From: Mya arenaria
Taxonomy: Eukaryota > Mollusca > Bivalvia > Myida > Myidae
Reading direction: 5' to 3'
Assembly: GCF_026914265.1 (NCBI RefSeq)
Contig: NC_069135.1
Coordinates: 8,449,001-8,513,000 of the forward strand
DNA length: 64,000 nt
In this document: piece after piece, positions 24,701 through 36,700 of the stretch
Position numbering within the stretch: the first letter of the stretch is position 1
How the letters are laid out: the number at the start of each line of letters is the position of its first letter
The notes under the pieces: generated by a model
What the model was told of the DNA's origin: nothing
The model's database searches: none
The model's input: only the letters and a program-made list of their open reading frames with translations
Made by a program: the position numbers and the translations under genes

Positions 24701-27700
24701 CAGTGCTACTGGATGTATAATATACACTGTTATTGTAGAAAATGGGTTTTATAAGGATATCTTGTGACTTCTTGTACAATGAAATAATCTTTGAGTCCAT
24801 CAATAGTTACATCAAAGGTGGAACACACAAATAACATGACATTTGATAGGCTTACTTGTATTGTGTCAGCTAGGAATAGGTTTTCAGGCAAACATGGTAC
24901 AGGTTAAATATTTTATATGGAGCACAAGTATATTCCAATAATGGTCAGAGATTTTGAATGCTTGAATAATTATATGAATTAAATAAAAGATTTTATACAC
25001 CCATGGTGTGCCTATAATCAGTTAGAATTGTATGTCTTTCCTGGATCTAAGATGCATACTTGAGTTTTATTCCAAGAAATATCTCCTGCATTTTAGATAA
25101 GTCGCTGCAAACTGTATTGAAGATTTCTAAAAATTGTAAATTGATAAGTTTAACATTAAAAGAACATTGCATAATTGAGAATCGCATGATTTTGAATGAG
25201 GTAGCTTTTTGATGATTGCACGTGAATCTCATGCAGGAAGTTACATGCTGGGTCACGAGCTGGGTCTGACTGACGCTTCTGCAGATTTCAAAATGGCACA
25301 ATGGAGGCCCTGCTATTGTATCACGATTTATAAGTTGTTTTTAATGTAAAAAAATCATCTTCAATAAATTATAACTATTTACACAGAATTCTGAACTACT
25401 TTTGTGAACTTGACTGATACACAATTATGGTCTTGCACAATAGCGAGGTAATTTTTGTGGTACCAACAATATAAGTCATTTCCAGGATCTGATCTTTGTC
25501 TGGTAATTAGATGCCTGCCTTTTATCTAAAACATCATGGGCTAGAGGCTTGCCTGAGTCCCTTTATTGTGGAAGTTTATGTTCTGGTATTACCTAAAGCA
25601 TCATGGGCTAGAGGCTCACTTTCTCATAGAAGTCTGTTGAGTTAAAGGTGCCAGTCTTTCACCTAAAGCATCATGGGTTTGAAGCAAGCCAGGGAAGTTT
25701 GTGAACTGGATAAGGCGCCAGTCTTTCACCTAAAGCATCATGGGTTTGAAGCAAGCCAGGGAAGTTTGTGAACTGGATAAGGCGCCAGTCTTTCACCTAA
25801 AGCATCATGGGTTTGAATCAAGCTAGGGAAGTTTGTGAACTGGATAAGGTGGAAGCCTTTCACCTAAAGCATCATGGGTTTGAAGCTAGCCAGGGAAGTT
25901 TGTGTACTGGATAAGGTGCCAGTCTTTCACCTAAAGCATCATGGGTTTGAAGCTAGCCAGGGAAGTTTGTGTACTGGATAAGGTGTGTGACTTTCACCTA
26001 AAGCATAATGGGTTTGAAGCTAACCAGGGAGGTTTGTGAACTGGATAAGGTGTGTGACTTTCACCTAAAACATCATGGGTTTGAAGCTAACCAGGGAAGT
26101 TTGTGTACTGGATAAGGTGTGTGACTTCCACCTAAAGCATCATGGGTTTGAAGCTAACCAGGGAAGATTGTGTACTGGATAAGGTGGAAGCCTTCCACCT
26201 AAAGCATCATGGGTTTGAAGCTAACCAGGGAAGTTTGTGTACTGGATAAGGTGTGTGACTTCCACCTAAAGCATCATGGGTTTGAAGCTAACCAGGGAAG
26301 ATTGTGTACTGGATAAGGTGGAAGCCTTCCACCTAAAGCATCATGGGTTTGAAGCTAACCAGGGAAGTTTGTGTACTGGATAAGGTGCCAGCCTTTCACC
26401 TAAAGCATCATGGGTTTAAGCTAACCAGGGAAGTTTGTGTACTGGATAAGGTGCCAGCCTTTCACCTAAAGCATCTTGGGTTTGAAGCTAACCAGGGAAG
26501 TTTGTGAACTGGATAAGGTGCCAGCCTTTCACCTAAAGCATCATGGGTTTGAAGCTAGCCAGGAAAGTTTGTGTACTGGATAAGATGCCAGCCTTTCACC
26601 TAAAGCATCTTGGGTTTGAAGCTAACCAGGGAAGTTTGTGAACTGGATAAGGTGCCAGCCTTTCACCTAAAGCATCTTGGGTTTGAAGCTAACCAGGGAA
26701 GTTTGTGTACTGGATAAGGTGCCAGCCTTTCACCTAAAGCATCATGGGTTTGAAGCTAGCCAGGAAAGTTTGTGTACTGGATAAGATGCCAGCCTTTCAT
26801 CTAAAGCATCGTGGGTTTGAAGCTAACCAGGGAAGTTTGTGTACTGGATAAGATGCCAGCCCTTCACCTAAAGCATCTTGGATTTGAAGCTAACCAGACC
26901 CCCTTTCTTGTGGAAGTTTGTGTACTGGTATAGGTGTGTGCCTTTCACTCAAAGAGTCATGGGTTTCAGGCTAACCAGGGCCACTTTCTTGAGGCAGTTT
27001 GTGTTCTGGCATATATGCCTGCCTTTCGTCTAAAGCATCATGGGTTTTAAGTTTACCAAACCATGTGTTTTGAGCAAAACAATTTAATTTGAATAAAAAA
27101 TTGAGGAGGGCCTCCATTTCAATATACGATAAAATTTATCTCTGGTTTGATAAATCACCTGTAGATCTTTAAAGCAGATTTCTGTTTTGAAAGAGTGTTG
27201 AAATTGAATTTCATTCATGAGACTGCACCGGGATCAGATAAACGCGTGATTCTGGAATCCCATTCATAAGATATTTCAAGGCAGGTTTCCGTTTGATTGC
27301 ATATGGATAACAGTTGCACTGGATTGGATCTCATCCTTCTTTTTTTCAAAAATAGAACATTAAAAGACCTTTAATTTTGACTTCAGTTCCTTGTTGTCAG
27401 AAAAGCTTCTTGAAAGACTTGACATAATACAACAACAAATACTTAGAACTACATATCCCCAGCATGCTCATGTCCAAAACATTTTTTTTATATGAAAAAA
27501 CACACACAAAAAAACACTAAATTTTCCCACCCAGCCAATTTAAATAGTTAATCAGTGTGAGAGTCTAAAAAATCATTTTGTTTATAATTTAATTACAAAT
27601 AATATTTGTACAGGGATTATTATTCTAATCATGATTAATAATGAAGTTTAACTTCTTAATTAAATGTCAAAAACAAATCAACACCTGTTGCATGATGTAT

Positions 27701-30700
27701 AACCGCATAATGTTGCCAGATGTGATACATGTAACATTAAAATATTTTAATTAAGCAATTTCTATTACCCCCCAAAAATAAGTCATAAATATTACAACAG
27801 AATACAAATGAACCCATGGTGTCCCTTTTTTTGGCAATTAAAATATGTAACTGCTTGTTTCTGAATGTGTTATTAGAGCAGTATATTTCAAAACACATTT
27901 AGGATTTTAGTATTTATCTTTCAGAGAATGCATGCCTTAATAATGGTTTATTATGACTTAATGTCTTTAATCACAGCATGTTGCACCTGTGTTTAGTTTA
28001 ATAATTCATTTTCACAATAAATCTAATTTATTTACCTATCCAAGTGAGGAAACACCATTCAGACGACTGTCACATTATTCAGCCAATCAATTTACATGAC
28101 CTCAGGAACAAGGGTCACAATGGACCAATCAGATATCAGATTGACATTGTATAGTTCTCACAGTCAGTAAAATACTATAGTCAGGTAGAGTTGTGATGGC
28201 TGTGTGCTAACATGGATTTGTGATTATAATAAAGTCTCGCAGTGAGCTAACAAAGTGTTCTACCTGCTGCACCGTTTATTTCAACTCACCTGGTGTACAG
28301 TGAAACATTGATGTGTGCTATAATTGACACAAATTGAGTGAACATTTGAGGATTAAATTTTATTTTGCATTTTATAGGAAACTCATTTGGACGTTTATAG
28401 AAAGCAAGTGGTTTAACACTGATATGTTCGTGCAAAGATTATCTATTCCTTGATTTTGGACAAATTTATTGGTGAAAAATAACAGAATTACATGTTTTTT
28501 ATATAGAATTGTGGATTTTTACAAGCATTGTGAAAATAAGTTGGTTTGATTTGGAATGTTAAACTTGGATCCAACACTAGAACAGCGCAGTGCCATGTCT
28601 TTGTTGGAGCCCCGACTAGCTGACTTAAGGGCAGGGTTTGGTGGATACAGTTTTGGGGGGCCAGGAATCAGTGGACTCCCGCCCAGCCCCCTGCTGCCTC
28701 TATGGCGGGCCCCACCCCCAGGCCCTCCTGTGTCACTGTGTACGATACCCTCGTGCCAGTGTGCCCTCTCTGTGTCCCGGTCTTATCTCTCCGCCCCGGA
28801 CCTCTATGATTATCCGGCATATTCAGCATACTCCGCTGCATATTCTTGGTATCTCAAGTCAGGTAAATTTCTAATTTTCTCATTTTTTGTGTTTCATTTG
28901 ACAACAAAATGTCTCCAGTATTTAAGATTGGAGAAAACAGAAAATCTATCTTCTCTGCTCCTTTCATTTCATGCAAGAGATAGTGACCATATTATATCTC
29001 TATTTCATGAGTGAATTCAGAGTGTTAAAGTTTGGTATTGAAGTGTCATTTAGAGGAAGTGCGCAGCAGTCTTATTACGCCATTGTTGTTCTGACCCCTC
29101 CCCTCGCATTGTCGACTCTCACCGGAGAAGCCAAATCTCACAACTCGTGAATGTTTTGTCACCAGATTTGCACCTGTAGGTCACATGATGAATGACCCCG
29201 CTATTGAGGGTTCAGCAGTTTCTTAGGAGGGTCTGGCCCCTAAAATGACAAATGTCACACCTGCTGGCCTTTCTATAAAGGGGCTGTTTTAATGACCCCA
29301 TAAAAAGTTTGCCTTTTTTTAGCAAAAGGGCAGCATTACAGAAACGTTTAAAAATCTTTAATTGTTATTTTCTTGGAAAAAGCTAATGCTTTTAAATGAA
29401 GTTTTCATTTTTGCAAAATATATCTAGAAGAAAAAGACAGTTTTGTTTTCTGATAAAGTTAAATTCAAAATTTTCCTCTCTTTGCAATGCTTAACATATT
29501 TTGTTCCCTCATGTATATTAATTATATGTTTTGAATTAACAAAATAAAAACACCTTTTTTCATAGAAAATTGACCCCCAAACCATTGGGATGGCAGAGTT
29601 TGTGTATTCTTTAAGAATCTACCTTTATAAGATTCTTTTATCCTTTCTGTCTATTTTTAAAACATTCTTGATCATTTCTAGGCAAAATTGGAATTCCTAG
29701 TATCAGTCATTATGAGGCATTTTTCTCCGTCAGAAAGCCCCTGGCCCAATTTCTAAAATGGTGGGAAAAACCCCGAAGATAAAATTTTAAGATTTTGTTT
29801 GTTGAAAGTATCTTATATGTTCTATAATGAGGTAAGAAACCTTATGTCTACTTCATGGATTCTGTGACATAATTTTGTTCTCGCTACTTTCATAAAATAA
29901 CTTTGGGTACAACACAACATGTGGGTGAAGGTAGTATTATGTTGCGTTTTCCTTCGTTGTTTCTGTCAAAATATCTTTATTGCATTCTTTAATTGCATGA
30001 GCACAATGTGAAATGCAATATGAAAAGATTACACCAAAATTGCAACAATTTTTTTTTTTTTTAAATGAAATGTTTCAAATTTTTAAGATGATAATCATAA
30101 TGATGTAAAGTGTAGATAAAATGGGTGGTTATTAATATTTCTATCATTTCTCTTGTCTTACAGTGCACATTATCTGATTTTTACTGATAAATATTTAAAC
30201 ACCCATGTTTCAGTCTAGGGTGTTGCCTTGTTTAAGATAATTATCAGTTTGGGAAAATATGATGAATTTTGATAACGAAAATTAATAATTGTTTTACTGT
30301 CATAAATCTGTGCTTAATGTGTTAATCTGGTAATAAATCAAGTTAAGGTATGTCAGCCAGCATGTGACGGACCTAAGGCATGAAATAGCTAAGTGACAGA
30401 ATCAGCGAAATTGAACGATATCTGTCGACCCATATTGCATCATTTTTAATAATGTTTGCCGTACTGTCATTAATAGTAAGGAGGAAATAGAAATTTTAAT
30501 ACTTTTCACACATTTTATCATTGTCAAGGTAGTAACTGGAAGTCTTGCTCCAGGTGATTTTCTGCATGTAAAATTGAATTAAAGTGATCAAAATGTTATT
30601 AATGTTTTATATTGATTTATTTGACGCTTTGAAAATTATGAGAACACGATTTCATGACATGGGCCTATGGTGATGATTCAAATTTATGGAAAAATTGAAG

Positions 30701-33700
30701 TAATGTGTTTTTTATGAAAATTAATTTTGAACAGCCTGACATGCAGTTTAAATTAGGCTCTCATGTCCTTACCACCTGGTGTTGAAATTCAGACTGCTCA
30801 TTATACTCATCTTATTTACACCATAAACTTTATAGAATATGATATAAAGCATTTAATTAAATGATAACCTATTTGCTCTGCATGATGTACACAGACTTGG
30901 TGCACTCAGTTGAAACTTTGATGTTTTTAAATACTAACGAAAAGATTTGTTCAGCGGTCATTCTAGAGCACGACAATTGATGTTGTGCATAGAACACTTA
31001 AACAATTTAAACAATATCAATGATGGAAAGTTGCAGTAGGGATTCGGACAGGCCACATGGCCTTATACTGGCTTGATCAAAACATTTCTTTTAATCTAAT
31101 ACATCCTAACTATTCCTCTCCAACCTCTAAATTTTATTTTTCAAGATGTTCATAATAAGGTCAGCCACTGAATGTCAGAAATCTTAGTTCAAGTATGTTC
31201 ATAATTGAGATTAAATGATTGATATAAGCTTGTTTTACGTCATTGGGGGCACTTGACAGATAGCTATAGCATCAAGGATTTCCTATGTTAGTCTCACGAT
31301 CAGCGGGGAAACTAAAGTAGTTGACACTTGCTATCGCTAATCAACCATTGTTTCCTAAATATTTAGCCCTTCATTCGTATATCATGCAGAGCGAAGATTA
31401 GTTTGAAAATCGCTATTGATTACATTTACTTCATACCAAGTACACTTTTAGATCATACTTTTATATAACGCATTTCACTTTAAATAAAGTAAACTACCAT
31501 GTCTTCCATTTAACTACAATATGTCTTCAAAGATGTTTTTTGGCACTTGGATTTATGGGCCAGCTGTCTCCATTCCCCCCCCCCCCCCCCCCAGTAATTG
31601 ATACCCATTTGTCCATATTAGCTGACAAGTTAATATGGTCTTTAAAATAATTTCAGGTGAAACCAGTACAAACTAATGTTCTGTCATGGTCAAAATTATT
31701 TACTGTTGGACTTGTGGATTCATTTTCATTCAGTTAAACCAACTTACAAATTATCTCCGCCAATAGACGCCTAGGATCCTGTTCTCTCAATGAAATAATG
31801 CGACAGTTACTTGCCCGTCACTAGGTTTGGCGGGGCTTTCGCCAGTTGTATAAAATTGGGGTTTGCGGTGTCTAGGTTTACGATGAATCAAACCCAGCCA
31901 TACTTTGGATAGTTTTCAACAATAGATCTTCTGTATGCCTCTGTAGTTTCATCCGGCATACGTATGCTCGTACTAAGGATGTTAGCGCTATTCAAATTAA
32001 AATAAATTTTTTGAATGGCAAGTTTACCTTGGATGATTTCAAATGTATGGGCTAGAATTAACGTGCATGAATAGTTGACAAACAAGAAAATCATTGATCA
32101 AGCTTTCACATCCATTCATTAAATTCTTCACCATGCATTTGCTTGCTCACATGACCTCCACTAGATTTCATTCATAAACATTATCTTACAACCTTCAAAC
32201 TTTCAACATGGAGAGATAAGTCAAAATTACAAACTCAGCATATAAACCTGACGTGCTACAATATGAATGTTGTACTAAAATATATCTTTAAGTATTCACA
32301 AATCTTGAATTATTCTGACTAGCATAGTAAATACACCTTAGATTGTCAGCTGTGAATTAAGAACTGCTCCTTTTCATTTAGATTAATTGTACAAAACAAA
32401 ACAAATGGGTTTGATCTTGCCAAATTAGTACCTTTGACATTTAAGTAACTTTTTTAAGCCGTTGCATAGTATTTGATATGTTATTGTCTTTGTTGTTACG
32501 ACATACCAAGTTTAAGAAGGAACTGATCAATGCTTATTTCAAGGAAATAAAATAAAAAAGAATGAAAAGAATAATATGTAACATTAAAGTTTTCTTATTT
32601 CAAATGAAAATGACCATCTGTCATTGTGAGTTTGACTCTATGTATTAAAGAGAACTTTAAGATCTTTGTTTTATTGATGAATAGATATTGTTAAAGTTAT
32701 ATCAAATGGTTTACTTATTAGGAAATAAATGCCCTGTTTCTTGTATTTTCAGCTCAAGATTCCCTGTACAAGGGGCTTCCCCCGATGGGGCGACCATCAC
32801 CCTTACATGACCGGACCCCTCTCTCTGGTTCCCCTCCCGCCCCACCCATGGAACACAGCGACCATCGTGCCTCACCTGGCAAGCTTCTGCCTACCAAGAT
32901 CAGCAAACATGAGCGTGTGAAAGCTTGGCTGGAGGTGTCCACCAGGCCTCCAAAGTATGAGAAGGAATCCTCCCACCCTGTCAATGGGACAACACACAGG
33001 TAACATGGAACATTGCATTTTATGACCATAACTAGCTTTCTAACCTTGAATGCATGTAGTTGTTTTTCTTCCAGAAAACGTCTCCTGTCATATATTGTTA
33101 TGCACATGGATTGTTTATTTGAACACATCTGTTGGCCTGTTACCGGTCTTCACTCTTGTGATTATTATTTCATTCATATGAGATGTCTTCTGAAGTATAG
33201 AAATGACAAACAGGAAAGAATAGCTGTAATTTTGACTTTGTGACTGTCATCATGATAATCCATGCAATTACACTCACATCATCTCTGTCATCCCAAATTA
33301 GCTGCTGAAACCATTTCTGTGATGTGTTGATAGAAAAGTGTTTCTTGTATAAATGTACAACTTTCATTTTTTGGAAGGTTGGTTCATTCACAGATACTCG
33401 AGTAGTTACTACTGGTAAATGTTGCATCTGTTGTAGTAGGAAGAATTACAGATTTTCATATCATGATCAGGCATTGTTTCATGCACAGCTGCATGCTTAC
33501 ATGTGTCTGATTGTGTGGTGCATGTTCTGGCAGATTCCTGGTCTACTGTGCCAAATACATTGTAGCTGAAAGGTTGATGTTGACTCTCTTTACCCTAGAT
33601 CTACATACGTTTGTGGCCACACTTGTTTTGTTATGGTGGTATCATTGGAATTAGGCATTATGATGAACAAGCCTTACAACCCTTACACTAGTACTTTTCA

Positions 33701-36700
33701 TAAAAAACATATCAACAAGCACTGCTATATAAAATATAGAATTTGAGCAAGCAATAAAAGCGTTTAACCAGTGCAGATCTTGCTGGCTTGTGTTTATTCG
33801 ACCACTGCCAGTGATGATCTACAGCTCATGTGAAAAGTAATTGTGTATCATAACGGTGGATAATGCAGTTTCTACCTCTCAACTTTTATGAATTGGTCAA
33901 ATCTTGTGCATTGATTGATGTTTCTAATGTTTGTATGAACTTCTGTGATATTGCCAATTCCTCCACTGTCTGGAAGTGGTCCCTCAGCACATGCCAGGCA
34001 GTAGGTGTGGGGCCCATGATTTCAAGTGCCGACTTGTTGAGTGCAGCAATAAACACCCACAGAACATCTTCAGCTCGAATGCTGTAATAGATCCAGACAT
34101 TCCTACCTCAGGTATTCCCATGGCATCAGCCATCACCACCGTGGGAAGGCAGGTTACAGACAACTTTAATGACAGAATTATGATTTGTGATGAGGCATTG
34201 TAGTTCCAGAGATGACAGGCATTTTTCCAGGTATTCAAGGCTGTAAGAGCAGGAAAGCTACTGAGTGCAACCTTTGAAAAAGCATGCAAACTTGAGCATT
34301 AATTTCAAATATCTGCGGGTTGTAAATGATTCTGCATTCATGCTACAGTGTTGTTTCTGTTCTTCTGCCTTGGCCACAGTGTTGAAGTGCCAGGGACTGT
34401 GAGATGATCTTTATGAAAGATGCAGCCAACTGTGTAATCTCGACCTGTCATTGTATTAAATTTGCCAACTTTCATTTTAATCATAATTTAAGGTATTTAA
34501 CAGGAAATGAACTTCAATAAGAGGGCGTGGCTGTCATGAAATGTTGGTTGTCTTGGAATATCAGTGAAGTATGGTTGTCCTTGTGCTGGACATTTAGGAG
34601 GATTTGGCTCGCTAATGACATTATTGTATCTAATGGCAATTGACAGTGGTTGATGGGTGCAAATCTCAAAGTTTGGATTGATATATATACCACACATACC
34701 ATAGCAATTAACACTGAGATAAATCATTCAAAATAAGCATTGATTATCATAAAGAGGGCATGGTAAAACTTGTCACCTGTTTCAACAATTAATGACAAAT
34801 GCAAATATTGTATATTTGGGAATTTTTCAAGCTTAATTAGGTGATTGTGTCTGATTTATTCACACTTCCAGCTGCATTAGATCATCTAATGCATCTAATT
34901 TGCGGCTCATGGTCGTTTTTGCTAGGACTCAAGTGCATCTCAAAACATTTACTATCAGCATTGGAATCAGTGTTATGACAGCAAATATGGTATAAAATTA
35001 TGTCCTAATAGATGCACCACCTCTTGCCATATTCTGGCTGTGGTTTTTTGTTATTGACATTGGTGTTGTGTAACCTACCAAAAGTACACTAGAGTAAAGG
35101 TTTATGCTGAAGATGTCAGCAGATGCGCTGTTAATAAATTGGGACTGAAACTGTGTATTACAGATGATGTCAGCAGGTGGGCTGTAAACAAATTGGGAAA
35201 ACAATCAGTGGATTGCAGAGAAAATAGCTTGATATGTCAGTATAAGCAATGTTCTGTCCAAGAATTAGAGAAAGATACACAGAACAGAAACCCGAACTAG
35301 ATGCACATCTATTGGTAGGAGGTTTATTTGATGCTTGCCCTGTATGAATGCAACGTTTATTATCATGATTTTATTGTGACAAATTGCATTTGCATTTGTC
35401 GGTGACATATTGTAATTGTTTTTTTAAGAAGTTTTGAAAGCACACAATATATATAAATCTTCCTTATTAAAATATTTACCACTTTGTTATTTAGAAAAAT
35501 GAAAAGTTATGATTAATAAGGAAGCAAGCCTAGATAAACAGGCGTGTTGAGTTGAACCATCTGTAGGAAATACAGGAAATGAAAGGCTGCAATATCACAG
35601 TGCATGCAACAGGATATTCATAACCAAAAGATAAAACAACAAGATAAAATTCTGGTTTCCTGTCACTGACTCTCCCACATTTGGTCCTGAATAAGAGCGG
35701 CTTCTTTTCAAGTCTTAGGTTCATTATTCATTTATTTTACTTCAAAATCATGTTTAAAATATGTCTGTTTCCTAAAATCTTACTAGCTCTTAATCGAGCC
35801 CCGAGAAATTCCGCTGAAGACCAAAATATCTTGGTGAAGAAAGCATGGTGAAAATAAAATGATTTTTGGCACTTGAGCTGTACAACTTTGTACTTGGTGA
35901 CTCTGGTATTTAAGATTTATTTGACCTCACAAGGTTAATTCATTTTATGATTAGGCAGGGCTTGTAGGTGTATAAATCCATACAAAAGTGATCCATGTGT
36001 GCCTTAGTACACTGATCTTTTGACATTGTGTCAATATTGGGCTGTTGTATATGAACGGTAATGACTCCATGTGACCATGCTATTACATATTATGTTACCT
36101 TCGTTATAGACCCTGCTATGTGCACTTGTTCGTTTTTTTTTGGTTCATTCTGTGGTCGTTTAAATCTGATCACCATTATATGAATGCTTGTTTCAACTTG
36201 ATGCACATTTTGTTAATAGTGAGCAACTCTCCCCTGTTTTCAACCTTGAGATTGCAATGCCTGAAGCATTAGGAGGTTCAGGTGTTATCTTTCTAAAACA
36301 ATCATTTTGCAAATTTCTGTTTTGCCATGAAATGAAGGGCTTTGTAAAATGTAGAATCCTCTAAAACGAAAAAAGAAACACCTTTTAGTGCTTATAATGT
36401 CAGAAATCTGTCGGTATAAAACAACAAGGAGATCTCTCGACAAAGTGGTGTAATATTTTCTGTATCTACATGAGCTGACAAATGCTGCATACCTGTTACA
36501 TAACTCATTGTTTTATATGTTTCCTAGCAATTTAGGTAAGTTGGTTAATGTCTCTGCCTGTCTGGTAGGGCTTAATTACCTCCTAAATAAAGAGTTTTAT
36601 AATTGTACGTGAACATCCTTCTTTGTTGGATTTATTAACTTTAAAGATCCTATTTATCTTTCCAATGGATGGGTTCTATACTGAACTTTTTATTCCAGTT

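Noticed and set aside
13876..24726. CRISPR-like appearance of regular short repeats
   Set aside because: The units are strictly head-to-tail with no unique spacers, and the gene context is an animal intron; these are satellites.
32754..33128. 124-codon minus-strand ORF
   Set aside because: It is the antisense shadow of VGLL4 shared exon 2.
33863..34289. Opposing ORFs of 75 and 101 codons as a mobile-element remnant
   Set aside because: Neither translation shows a transposase, reverse transcriptase or zinc-finger motif that I can recognise.
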